Shown piece by piece: positions 44,297-54,883 of a stretch of DNA of 64,000 nt. Source of the DNA: Metaphire vulgaris (lineage: Eukaryota; Annelida; Clitellata; Crassiclitellata; Megascolecidae); the NCBI GenBank assembly GCA_018105865.1, contig JACLAT010000047.1:523001-587000 (forward strand). Direction: 5' to 3'. Under the pieces are notes generated by a model. It worked only from the letters and a program-made list of their open reading frames with translations, was not told the DNA's origin and searched no databases. Positions within the stretch are counted from its first letter, which is position 1. Every line of letters begins with the position of its first letter. The position numbers and the translations under genes were made by a program.

Positions 44297-47200
44297 ATGG
44301 AAATGCAATTTCATGATGATGATAATCCGCGACTCCCGCGACTCTCGCGACTCCCACGGTTGAGATTCAATGCTGGAATTGAAGAAACAATCGCCCCAAA
44401 AGATTCTATAATTGGTTCGGTTTTGTTGGAGGCTGTTAAAATGGCAGAAAGTCACAACCTGTTTATTCACGGATTTAATGAGGATGGGCAAGAAGAATAC
44501 TTGGCAGCCGATATTTTATCCGGAAATTTCAAAACACCTAAAATTTTCTTAAAATCCGAGGAATTCAATGCATGCGTATTGAATTTGCAGAATGAGACCA
44601 TTTTTGAAATCATTTGCAAAATAAGAACCGGATACGGCTGCGAAATAGACGTTCTTCTTCCGATACTTTTCCAAAATGGGATTGACTTAAATGGCAGAAA
44701 CAAAAACGGAGAAACATTCTTGATGCATGCAAGCAAAAATAAACGCTATGACATTGTTCGCAGTTTATTAGATTTGACTTCACATGGATTTGATCTTGAC
44801 ATCGACACAGTCGATAATTCTGGTGAAACGGCTTTAATGAAAGCAAAACGAAATAAAGATTCAAGAATTGTTGCTGCTTTATTTGGAAAGAAATTCATCT
44901 CAGCAGTTGAAGATGAAAACGAAGACGCAATGATGAAATATTATCATTTTCTTCTCGGATTTAATGAACACGAGTTGACTTATTTTTATGAAATGGTGGC
45001 AACATATTTGGGAAATGAAATTAAGTCAAAAAAGGTGAAAACGATTGACATTTTATTGAAATCTTGGAAATTGAATGCAAATGTTTTAGATTTGAAGAAG
45101 AGGACCATTTTTGAATTCATTTGTGAATTAATGACTGGATACCTTTGCGATAGAGGTGATCTTATTTCGATACTTCTCCAAAATCAGATTGATTTAAATG
45201 GCAGAAACAAAAACGGAGAAACTTTATTGATGTTTGCATGCAAAAATAAACGCTATGACATGGTTCAATGTTTATTAGATTTGGTTTCACATGGATGTGT
45301 TCTTGACATAAGGGCTGTTGATAATTCTGGTGAAACGGCTTTAATGAAAGCGAAAGAAAATATGAATTCAGAAACAGTTGCTGCTTTGTTGATATTGAAA
45401 CTGAAAGATGCACTGGAAGATAAAAATGAAGGCATTGTCAGATCGGTGCTAAACGAATTCAATAATAGGCCTACCACAGATATCTTTGCGAAATCGTGGA
45501 ACTCGAATCAAGACCTCAAATGGGAAGCAAAATCAACAAGCAAAAGGCCGACAAAATCTGATGTTTGGTTAGCTGCCATGTACATAGCAATGGAAAATGA
45601 TACAAAACATTCTGAAGAAATTCTGAAACTTCTTTTGGATTGTGAAATTATTTTTGAGCAACAAATTTCATTTGATAAAATTATGCAAAGTCAAAAGCTT
45701 TCATTTGATCCAATTGAAGAACTCACTCACCAAAGTAAAGTCGATGATAAAACAATGCGTCTAATTGAACTGCTTTTAAAATCTGGAAAAATCAATGTGA
45801 GCAACTACGGTAGAACAGCGTTTCATCTGACTAAAGATGAAAAGTTAATTTCATTACTCATTCGTTATGGCGCAGATATCAATGAAAAAGACAGAGAGGG
45901 GAAAACACCGTTAATGTCAGATATAGTAGCGTGTGGCAATGAAAGATTTCCGGTTTTTCGGACACTATTGGAAGAGGCGGGAACGTTGGATAATCTGAAC
46001 GCTGTGGATTCTGATGGTCGAACGGCCTTAATGCATCGGGTAATGAAGAATCGTTCGCAGCATGTTGAATTGCTCCTAAATAAAGGCGCATCAGTCAATT
46101 TATCTGATCATCTTGGGTTCACTGTCCTCCATCATGTTTTATATGAGGATAGTTCGCAATGTGTACAATTTCCGCGAAATTTTGAAGAATTACAGAAAAT
46201 AACAGAAATGGCCCTTTTATACGATGATGCAGGATGCAAAGATTCTTTACGGAGGAGAGAATGGGAAGAGAGAATGAAAATAGCTGAAATGTTGTTGCAG
46301 AGACCAGATATAGATGTGAATTTATTAAGCATTCAAATGTTTTCGCCATTGGATATAGCTGAAGGACAGATTCCAGAAATTCCGTCATCAATTAAAAGCG
46401 CTTTGATAAAGAAAGGAGCGGTTTTAAACGTTTTAAAACAGACAGAATCACCGTCAACAAGTGATTGTCATCTGGATTTTAGATTGAAGCTGATTTTAAA
46501 AGCAATCGATAGATTTGCAGATATGTTTAATACCGAATATTTAAGCGTCTTTAAAGAGAAATGGTTGGCTTTAGTCGATACATTTAAGGAGCTAAAAATC
46601 TCAAGCAAAGACCAACAGGGAAGAACAGCTTTGCATTTGTTTGCCATTTATTCTTATAATCTGCGAAGCGATAACGATTTCGTAAGCGATTTGGTGAATA
46701 CAATTGTGGATAAGTTGATACCACTCGGATGCAGTGTCAATAAAACTGACATTTACGGGCGCACCCCTTTACATTACGCTAACACAATGCTATGGAAATT
46801 GCTCATATCTAAAGGAGCTGATGCATCAATTGAAGATAAAGACGGAAATATTGCGTCACGGCCTATTTCAACTGAAAAATCACGGGAGTCTTCAACTGAA
46901 CCCTCTGATATAGCTAGTGAAGTCAATAATCGAAATGATGAAACCTACATACTTCGTCTTATGAATAATAAGCAAATGGAAATAATTTTTCAGCGTGTTG
47001 ATTATCAAGATAAAGTATCCGACAGTAGCGACGTTGATAGCGAAATTTATAACGATAGGCCTATAGATACAGAATCTGGTGATAGCAATGAATTTTGGCG
47101 GAGGGAAGTCAATCTTAAAACCGCTCCTAGCAGCGACGGTGATAGCGATACAGATACAGAATCTGACGAAAAGGAAACAAATATTGATTCTCGAGTTAAC

Positions 47201-48493
47201 GACAACGAAGAAGCTCCTGAAATTTGGCCGCAAAAAGTGAATACTGAAACTGATCCCATGTTTCTATGGGAAGAAGGCAAGTATGCATTTCGTCATCCTT
47301 TAGTTAAGCAAATCACTAAAGAAGTGAAAGAATTGATGGACGCCATTGCCAAAGAGATTGAAAGACTGGATCCGAGATTTGAAATTAGACCTGAGTTTGT
47401 CGGAAGCTCTAATGAAGGAACAAAACTTGACAAACCAGATGAATTCGATTTTTGTTTTGTTCTTACAAAGATCAGTGAACTTTGCGAAGTTTCTCAATCT
47501 CCAGAACTTCCCACTGGATTTGTTCGTCTAAAACGAAGGTCAATAAAAGTGGGCGAAACAAGTGATTTTGACAGTTTCTTTGGAGAAGACGGAATATTGA
47601 ATACTGTAAAACTTAATTGGCAATTTGCAACCATATTAAGTAACACAATGGATAATGTTGAAAGGCAACAGCGTTTCGAGTGGATTTTGAACTTTCCGAT
47701 CAGATTTAAGCCTATTTCTGATAAAATAGAGAAAGTTGTTAACATTTCTATGATTAAGCCTCTAAATTTCTTTACTGCGAATAGCATTTCAATTGATATT
47801 GTTCCTTGTATTCATGTTGATAACTGGTGGCCGGATGAAGCCATATCCAATGTGAACGATGAAATTAAGAAGTTCGGTTGCAATTTGGTCTTTGATGGTC
47901 CTCAAGAACTATATCCCTGGGTTCCATTTTCAGAATCTTGCGCCAGGATTTCATTTGCCAAAGCTGAGAGCGATATGATTAAGAAAAGTTGTGACAATGC
48001 AAAGGAAGCTTATATGATTGCGAAGACGATTGAGAAGTATGATTTGGATTATTATGGTTCCAAATACATTACGAAGAATTGTGTATTGTATTGCATTGAA
48101 GCATTATCACCATCTTCTGAGAAAGCATCTAAACTGGGATTAAGTCTTGAAGAAATGAAATGCAAATTCCATCAAATGGATCGTTATTTGTGGTTGAAGT
48201 GTCTTTTGAAATGCCGTCTTGAGTTTGTTGCACAGGATTTCTGTCCGTGTTACCTTCTGCCGAATTTCAGTTCTCCAATTGATAAACGTTATTTTAAAGG
48301 CATTTCCTTTGATTGGATTGCTAATGACAACTGCTCCTTTCCCGTGGCATGTATAAATACTTGGAAGCTTTATCGTTGCACATCAAATGATATTTCCGAG
48401 TCTGCATACCAGTTACCAGCTCCCGATCCACTCTGGGAGCGTTTTGATCGAAAACAATTGATCGCAAGACTGCGTGAGATCGCATACAAGTAA
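44297..48493 (+). CDS. Ankyrin-repeat cGAS-like receptor (Mab-21/cGLR nucleotidyltransferase)
   Basis: One uninterrupted frame of 1398 codons, no introns. Residues about 10-20 are a short Arg-Leu-Pro repeat. Degenerate ankyrin repeats follow at about 133-200, 300-366, 500-615 and 772-860, with phrases such as NKNGETFLMHASKNKRYDIV, DSDGRTALMHRVMKN and DIYGRTPLHYANTM. Residues about 880-1005 are a Ser/Asp/Glu-rich linker. The C-terminal third is a Mab-21/cGAS-like nucleotidyltransferase: G1036-S1037 followed by DEFDF with E1049 and D1051, and D1167 in SISIDIVPCIHVDNWWP. Then come SCARISFAKAESDMIKKSC and YLWLKCLLKC. All three metal-binding acids are present, so it may be catalytically active. 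Known family members make cyclic dinucleotides on sensing nucleic acids and signal through STING. Ligand and product here are unknown. I see no cGAS-type zinc thumb. The start is the first ATG after an in-frame TAG at 44258; an alternative ATG is two codons later. Confidence 0.9.
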   Translation: MEMQFHDDDNPRLPRLSRLPRLRFNAGIEETIAPKDSIIGSVLLEAVKMAESHNLFIHGFNEDGQEEYLAADILSGNFKTPKIFLKSEEFNACVLNLQNETIFEIICKIRTGYGCEIDVLLPILFQNGIDLNGRNKNGETFLMHASKNKRYDIVRSLLDLTSHGFDLDIDTVDNSGETALMKAKRNKDSRIVAALFGKKFISAVEDENEDAMMKYYHFLLGFNEHELTYFYEMVATYLGNEIKSKKVKTIDILLKSWKLNANVLDLKKRTIFEFICELMTGYLCDRGDLISILLQNQIDLNGRNKNGETLLMFACKNKRYDMVQCLLDLVSHGCVLDIRAVDNSGETALMKAKENMNSETVAALLILKLKDALEDKNEGIVRSVLNEFNNRPTTDIFAKSWNSNQDLKWEAKSTSKRPTKSDVWLAAMYIAMENDTKHSEEILKLLLDCEIIFEQQISFDKIMQSQKLSFDPIEELTHQSKVDDKTMRLIELLLKSGKINVSNYGRTAFHLTKDEKLISLLIRYGADINEKDREGKTPLMSDIVACGNERFPVFRTLLEEAGTLDNLNAVDSDGRTALMHRVMKNRSQHVELLLNKGASVNLSDHLGFTVLHHVLYEDSSQCVQFPRNFEELQKITEMALLYDDAGCKDSLRRREWEERMKIAEMLLQRPDIDVNLLSIQMFSPLDIAEGQIPEIPSSIKSALIKKGAVLNVLKQTESPSTSDCHLDFRLKLILKAIDRFADMFNTEYLSVFKEKWLALVDTFKELKISSKDQQGRTALHLFAIYSYNLRSDNDFVSDLVNTIVDKLIPLGCSVNKTDIYGRTPLHYANTMLWKLLISKGADASIEDKDGNIASRPISTEKSRESSTEPSDIASEVNNRNDETYILRLMNNKQMEIIFQRVDYQDKVSDSSDVDSEIYNDRPIDTESGDSNEFWRREVNLKTAPSSDGDSDTDTESDEKETNIDSRVNDNEEAPEIWPQKVNTETDPMFLWEEGKYAFRHPLVKQITKEVKELMDAIAKEIERLDPRFEIRPEFVGSSNEGTKLDKPDEFDFCFVLTKISELCEVSQSPELPTGFVRLKRRSIKVGETSDFDSFFGEDGILNTVKLNWQFATILSNTMDNVERQQRFEWILNFPIRFKPISDKIEKVVNISMIKPLNFFTANSISIDIVPCIHVDNWWPDEAISNVNDEIKKFGCNLVFDGPQELYPWVPFSESCARISFAKAESDMIKKSCDNAKEAYMIAKTIEKYDLDYYGSKYITKNCVLYCIEALSPSSEKASKLGLSLEEMKCKFHQMDRYLWLKCLLKCRLEFVAQDFCPCYLLPNFSSPIDKRYFKGISFDWIANDNCSFPVACINTWKLYRCTSNDISESAYQLPAPDPLWERFDRKQLIARLREIAYK

Positions 48494-49320
48494 TTAAAAA
48501 ACACTCACATGCCGAGATATTTGATTGCAAGTACGGCGAATATTTATGCTTATTTCACATTGAGAACTTCAGTTCAAAAGACATGAGTTTAGCAAGAGTG
48601 AACATGTATGTGAAGAGAATGCAGGTTATGGTAAATCCAGGCTTTTTAAGGCGAAGAGGGATAAGTTTTAATTTAAGATGTGTTTTACTGTTAATTGACC
48701 GTGTTATTCATCGTAATAGTTAGCGACATCTAGGGACGCCGTCGCGCCGAGAGGGGCAATTGCAGAGGGACCCGGCGGCCTGCAGGGGACCCGGGCCCGC
48801 TGATATTGTTTAACAATAACACTGGTCAACAAGGTTTTTGTTTCTTGTGCAATTTCTGGTGTTCCAGGTAGATTTTGTCATGCTGATTACAGGAATAATT
48901 TTGAAATTATCCTATCACGTAAGTTTTTTGAGAAAAAGCTGATTTAATATTTTAAAATTATAAGAATTTTAAAATCGTGGTCTTCGAGAGTTATCTGAGT
49001 TACGATACAAGTTACAATACAATTACAGTTACAATACGCATTGTCCTTCTTGTCCAGATACGTATTCTAGTGACTTATTGAGTTATGGGTATTCAGGTTA
49101 GGCAAGTATCTTATGTGGCCGCCATAACAGATGTAATATGCACAGCTGGCTCACTTAACTACATGGATTTTGAATATTAGTATAATTAGGCATGTCCAGA
49201 CATGCCCAGACGCGCCCAAACCTGTCTTCAAGACTACATGCCTAGCATGTATTGTTGCTATGGTTACGCAGTCCTATATAAATACCAAGCAGCACTAGGA
49301 AGCAGCTGCAGTCTTTCTAT
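48494..49320. other. Downstream of the ankyrin-cGLR gene; nothing further recognised
   Basis: A GC-rich patch at 48725-48800 contains GGGACCCGGCGGCCTGC. No clear AATAAA close to the stop. A TATATAAATA at 49274 lies about 120 bases before the next broken gene's likely first ATG and could be its TATA box. Confidence 0.4.
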
Positions 49321-49392
49321 TTGATGAGATATAACTGTTTAGTTAAAGGCTGTGAATTGAATATATTAACTAATTTAATTAAAGTTTCTGAA

Positions 49393-50362
49393 ATGTCGCG
49401 TCGATGTCGCAATAGCAGTGACACGTTCTGCTACATCTGTGGAGAGTTTACGTTGAAATCACAGAAGCGGAGTATGACAGCAATCATAAAGAAAGAATAT
49501 GAGTTATACTTTGGATGCAAAATTGGCGACCAGGACAAAGTATGGGCATCTCATATATGTTGTTCATCGTATGCTACCAGTCTGCGAGCTTGGCTTGCAG
49601 GTAAGCGTCCATCCATGCCATTCGCCATACCAATGATATGGAGGGAGCAGAATAATCATGTAACGGATTGCTATTTCTGCATGACGAATGTTACAGGATT
49701 TTCTTCAAAGAATAGGAAGTCTATTGAGTATCCTAACCTTGCCTCGGCAATGAGACCAGTTCCACACGACGAGAGTCTTCCTGTTCCAAACCCCCCTCGA
49801 GTTTTGGACACTGAAGGACGAGGACGATCATGCAGAGACAGATGATATGCTGCAGATAGTTGATGATTCAGCTACGGAAGACCCAGAGTTTGAGCCATCG
49901 ACATCCAGCAATCCTCATTTGATTTCTCAGGCAGAGCTCAATGATCTTGATCAGAGACTTAGATTTGTCAAAAACTCAAGCAGAATTGCTTGGATCTAGG
50001 TTGCAAGGATGGAATCTGCTCTCTCCAGGTACAAAAAGTTTCAGTATTTCGTAAACGGCATGAAGATTTGACTCGAATCTTCAAAAAATCGACAGTCTTC
50101 CTTTTTGCATTGACATTGATGGATTGCTTTCTGCTTTCGGCTGTAAGCACAATCCATCCGAATGGCGCCTTTTTGTTGACTCTTCGCTATTAAAGGCTGT
50201 TTTGCTGCACAATGGCAATTCATACCCTTCAGTACCCATTGGACATGCTGCTTACATGAAGGAAACATATGAGAACATGCAGCTGCTATTGAAACACATA
50301 GAATACTCGAGATACAACTGGAATATATGTGGAGATCTGAAAGTTGTTGCAATTCTACTCGG
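49393..50362 (+). pseudogene. Unrecognised cysteine-containing protein gene, truncated by repeat B
   Basis: From MSRRCRNSSDTFCYICGEFT the frame runs through two C-x2-C pairs (CYIC; CYFC) and a CC pair (SHICCSS), with phrases GDQDKVWASH, FAIPMIWREQNNHVTDC and YPNLASAMRPVPHDESLPVP. A frameshift near 49820 leads into an acidic stretch DDSATEDPEFEPSTSSNP. Further breaks follow, and the last recognisable part is NPSEWRLFVDSSLLKAVLLH, YPSVPIGHAAYMKETYENMQ and NWNICGDLKVVAILLG. Reading then enters repeat B at 50363. I recall similar hypothetical proteins in invertebrates, often in repetitive contexts, but no function. The spaced cysteines may bind zinc. Confidence 0.65.
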
Positions 50363-50999
50363 TCATTTCTCATTTTTCTGTTCATATAAGAGCGCAAGTC
50401 GCATGAACTACTTTATAAAAGTGTAAAGTAGGTCGTGTGGCGTGCTCTCTAGAAATCTACTGTACAGAGATTTGCCAAATCAAGCACTGGTTGAAGCACT
50501 GTTAATGTAATCATTCTCTTGCGACTGCTTATCCAGATCTGCAACGTTCACCACTACGGAATATAGATTGTTACCAGCTTGTGTGTTCGTGAATAAGCTG
50601 GAACAATGTGCCAAGCTCACGGGAAACACTACAGAAATTTTCTTCCACTGATCGACTCATTGACGGTGAATACTGGCGCTACCTTCCGAATTAGTGGTTA
50701 TTGTCATTCTTTTCAAAGAAATATCAATAAATAATTCTAGATTTGCTTGTAGCAGTATCCGTTATATTCATTTATTGAAAATAAATTCGATTTTTTTCTT
50801 TTTATTCTACGGAGAATCTTATTGAATAAACTTGAATGAAGAATTTAGACCAAACTTTTCTTAAAAGTGTTCAAAAAAATTTTCATATAACATACCCTTT
50901 AAAGCTGTATTAATATTCTTTTTATATTATTTCATCAAAATATTAATCGCTAACGCGTTCTATGGAACGTTATATAAATTTTTGTCGCGAATATTCTGT

Positions 51000-51456
51000 C
51001 ATCATCATCTTCTCCTTGTTCCTTCATGAACTGAAGTTAAGATGACAGCATGAATTTCTTTCCTCCAACCATGTCGATCCTCTGTCTTCTTGACTGCTGC
51101 TGACATTTTCATTCCTGTCCACTCTTCCACGTCATCCGCCCATCTTCGACCTGGTCGCCCTCTTCGTCTAGTTCCCAACATCATTCCTTGCTGGATTGTC
51201 CTCTCCAATGTTGACCTAGTGTCGCTGTTCCGCTGTACGTGTCCGAAGTATTGCAGCTTCCTTCTTTTGCACATGTTGAGGAAACGTCTTTCCGTGCCTG
51301 ACATTTTTAAAACCTCTTCATTGGTTTTCCTATCTCTCCAGCTTATGCTTTGCATGGTACGTAATGAGTACATTTCAAAAGCTTCTATTCTTCTCTGTAT
51401 TTTTCTTTTCAGAGTCCAACTTTCACATCCATATGATGAATTATCATGAATATCAT
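51000..51456 (-). mobile_element. 5'-truncated LINE inserted in repeat B
   Basis: It is flanked by a perfect 11-bp duplication GAATATTCTGT (50989-50999 and 51457-51467) and absent from copy A. The minus strand encodes the C-terminus of a LINE protein: RTMQSISWRDRKTNEEVLKM, RRKLQYFGHVQRN, GTRRRGRPGRRWADDVEEWT and HGWRKEIHA, with a natural stop. Its 3' end is a GATGATGATGA tail at 51000-51010. The reading frame is intact over 122 codons, so the insertion is fairly young. Confidence 0.94.
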
Positions 51457-52068
51457 GAATATTCTGTAATATTCGCTAAATTCACAAATATTACTCTGAG
51501 CGTTGTTCGAATTTGCTTATGTCGATCACTACCAGTAAATGGTACTGTGACAAATGCAATAGCTACATGTATATTATTCATTGTCAGAGTTGTCACTCGG
51601 TTAAAAAAAGATTGTTCTCTGATATTTGACGATAGACAAGCAACAAACCTCCCAATGATGTAATTTAAGTGGCAAATAAAGTCCAGTTGGTCTCGAATTT
51701 ATCGATTTTCGCAATATTAAATATCAAAATTCGTTAAGTTTGAATTTTTAAAGATTAAAAATGTATTTCAGTTTATTTTTCAAGAAATTATGGAATCTTG
51801 AGACACGGCTTCGAGAACGATAAATTGCGACAAAAATCATATCTAGATATCCACGTCTGAGGTTCCACAAGATAACCCCTAATCGGGCCAAATGGAGTGT
51901 GCATGTGTGTGTGTGTGTGTCTGTCTTGTCTTGATCCTTAGGCTATTATTGCACCCAGAAGAGGAACATTTGCATCAGGAGCCATCTGGACTGGCCTAAC
52001 TCAGTGGAGATATTCTTGTATAAACATTAAGAAAATCTTATCAACTGGAGATAAGGTGATCTCAGAAT

Positions 52069-52690
52069 AGTATAATAATATAATATAAAATAACAAGGCT
52101 TAATTAAAGTGGTTCAGTAGGGACTGCCCTGTGAGAGAACCACTGTTGTTCCCGTCCAATCTAATATCCTAAACTACTGAGGTTTATCTTGAACTCGTTA
52201 ACAGTTGTAGCCCTTACTATCCCCTCATCCAGTTCATTCCATCTGTCCACCACTCTTGCACTAAAAAGTGCTGTTTGTGTCTCCCAACCATAGGCGGATT
52301 TTATTAAAGGCTACGGTAGGCTTAAGCCTTCCCAACTAATCCCACCAAACAAACAAAATGTTTTTTTCATCAACACCAGGTCTGTCGCCTGCTGGATGGC
52401 ACACGTGCTGGATGGCACCCGTGCTGGATGGCACCCGTGCTGGATGGCACGTGTGCTGGATGACACCCGTGCTGGATGGCACGTGTGCTGGATGGCACGC
52501 GTTCTGGATGGCACGCGTTCTGGATGGCACCCTCAGACCCCCATGCTAGCCTACCCAAATATTAAACTCTAAATCTGCCTATGCTTCCAACCCGTTTCTT
52601 GAACAGTTTCATGCTCTGTCATCTGGTTCGATCATACTGCTTCATTGTAAAAATACCATTCTCTTGGAATAGTTGTCATATCGCCTGCAA
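52069..52690 (-). pseudogene. CR1-like LINE 3' end inside repeat B
   Basis: Same fragment as 18495-19045, with the same MITE inserted at the same codon. This shows that both insertions predate the A/B duplication. Confidence 0.87.
52290..52583. mobile_element. MITE with internal 16-bp minisatellite (copy in B)
   Basis: Same ends as 18718-18947 and the same 9-bp duplication (CTCCCAACC at 52281-52289; CTTCCAACC at 52584-52592, one change). About nine units of GTGCTGGATGGCACCC variants at about 52390-52532. Apparent ORFs over this stretch are artefacts. Confidence 0.9.
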
Positions 52691-53761
52691 ATATTTTCCC
52701 AAAGATCAGGATTCGAATCTACTATAATAATATAGGCCTGCTATAACATCGGAGACAGCTAAAGCGCAGTCCAAGACCCCATGCACTGGGTAAAATATTT
52801 AGGCCTACCTCTAAAACATTTTAAAGTAATGAGATTGTCCATATGCTAGCACATAACCTGAAATAGCCTATACAGATATGCATCTCATCTGAAGATATGA
52901 ATTTAATATAAGGTCTTCCTTGAAACTGTTTGTGGCTCCGCCGTAGATCCTCTTCGGGGAACTTATAACGCTCCCTCAAAGCCCCTAGTGGGAACTCAAA
53001 ATGTCGGTCTGTGTAGGCCTACGCCTTGCTGCCACCCACTTCCATAACCCTTGCTACGCCACTCTATCTCACACTGACAATGTTGTCAAATAAAACACTG
53101 GTCTCTGCACTGTTTATCGTTGATGAGTGATACTCCCGCCATCTATCGAATGAATGGAAATAGCAATTTTAAAGAATTACGAACATAATTAATTTGCCTC
53201 TTTTTATGGAGAAATACCTTTCTGTTGTTTATTGTAAATAGAACTGTCTGTGGTTTTACTAATTTCATATTAAATCTTATTAATTTAGGTTTTTTCATAA
53301 TAGCTTAAACTAATTATTTTACAAACCGTTTTACAATTGTTTCTCAGGCCAATTTATGGAATTTGTGAAGATCACTAATGACGTTTTATATATGTATAGC
53401 GAACTATAAATTTTTTTTCGCGAATATTGGTAAATATTCGCAAAATACGCATTATAAAGCTAAGCGTAGTTCATATTTACTATTTCGCTAGCATTCAACC
53501 AGCGTCCATAGTTCAGTAGCAAACAAAACTTGGCGAAGCTACGAAAGGAGATTTCCAGCTCAGTAGTCCCCCTTTGGGGCTGGGGATCGGTGGTGGGACT
53601 TGCGCAAAAAACCGATGAGAAAAATTTTCGGAGCGAGATGAGGGTGGGGATTGAGTGATTGTCAACAGAATCGATGTTTGCAGTGGTATTAGTCTTTAAT
53701 GAACCAACTGTGTTGCAGTCAAAAATTACAATGCTTGGAACATTCAGCGGCCACGAAATAT

Positions 53762-53998
53762 TTAACGAGGATTTGTGGCTTGTAAACTGCTGATTGCTAT
53801 ACTGTCTCCGAACACTCCAATATCATGTGTACTTCCTAGAAAACTAATTACTAGAAATTCCCGTATTTTATGTATGGTATATGCACTGTTCACTGCACAG
53901 TTTGCATTTAAACATTTCAGGATTTTCCCTTTTACTCGAGAAACAGACGCCAGTATTTCAAGGCGATTCGAATATGCAGATTTAATTCCAATTGGCAA
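53762..53998 (-). pseudogene. Possible Harbinger/PIF-type transposase fragment
   Basis: The minus-strand frame contains SFLGSTHDIGVFGDS, which resembles the G-S-x-H-D-x-x-x-F block of Harbinger-type DDE nucleases, preceded by a plausible upstream strand (NCAVNSAYTIHKIREFLVIS). Only about 78 codons, no other motif and no ends seen. Could be chance. Confidence 0.38.
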
Positions 53999-54316
53999 TT
54001 AGTACGCTGTGTTGCGAGCGGACGAATTCAGAATTTCAGAATTTCAGATGATGTTTAATTGCGCGCGATAATTTTGCTTTGTGCATCCGGTAACCATGAT
54101 AAAAGCCACAGCCTAATAGGGATAACGGATAATATGCTGTTGTATATTTGTCCGTAATTAAGACCCGATTATATAGTATGCTGTTGGATACTGGGTAGGC
54201 CAAGTAAAAGCCGAATACAATCATTATGACATGATAAACAGTGATATGACATGACATGGAGATGGTGCCGCATTCTATTCAATCAGCGAGTAAACTGAGA
54301 ACATGTTATATCACGG

Positions 54317-54493
54317 CAGTGGCGGCTCTAGGATTTGGCAAGTGGGGGCGTTGGGGGGCAACTTCTAATCATGGGGCCAACCATTTGTTGTTTAATGTAT
54401 GTAGCATTAAGTATAGGGTCCCAACTGGGGCCACTGGGGGCCAGGCAGTCAATAGAGGGCACGCCCCCTGGCCCCCCGGTGAAGCCGCCACTG
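54317..54493. mobile_element. hAT-type MITE, family 2, copy 3
   Basis: Perfect duplication TATCACGG (54309-54316 and 54494-54501). Ends CAGTGGCGGCTCTAGG and, inverted, CAGTGGCGGCTTCACC. Confidence 0.95.
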
Positions 54494-54501
54494 TATCACG
54501 G

Positions 54502-54883
54502 GGAAGCGATCTAAATATCATTTACTGTATGCTGTAGGCCTATTTCTAGCAATAAAGATGCGAGATAGGACTAAATGGGAGGACGAATCACCACATGCCT
54601 TGGTGTAATTCAGGATGATAGCCGTTGATGTAATTGCCCTATAGGCCGTGCATTGGTGGGATGTTGAAATTTCCAAGCCCGTCAGTCCCACGAGCAGGCG
54701 CTTCTGTAACGAAATGGCCTTCAGGCGGTTAGCATGAATCATAAACTAGTTATTACTGAACACTAAATTGACTTTTGGGGCTGTCCATAAATGACGCACT
54801 TAGGGAGGGGGGTTCGAACATTTGTGACGAAGTGTGGCGACGGGTGGAGGGGGTTTCCAGAAATTTCACATAATACTAAATGT
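54502..54883. other. No gene; lone MITE end
   Basis: 54779-54800 (GGGGCTGTCCATAAATGACG) is a left end of the 14786 MITE family. The partner end was not found. Confidence 0.5.

Larger units (their letters stand above)
50363..53699. repeat. Long interspersed repeat, copy B (3.3 kb)
   Basis: Collinear with copy A (17269-20035). The length difference is mostly explained by a LINE insertion (51000-51456 plus 11-bp duplication) and four extra minisatellite units in the embedded MITE. Single-base differences and small indels are scattered throughout. Its left border interrupts the gene fragment at 49393-50362. Confidence 0.93.

Noticed and set aside
52311..52558. Frames with CHPARVPSST repeats
   Set aside because: Product of the 16-bp minisatellite in the MITE of repeat B.
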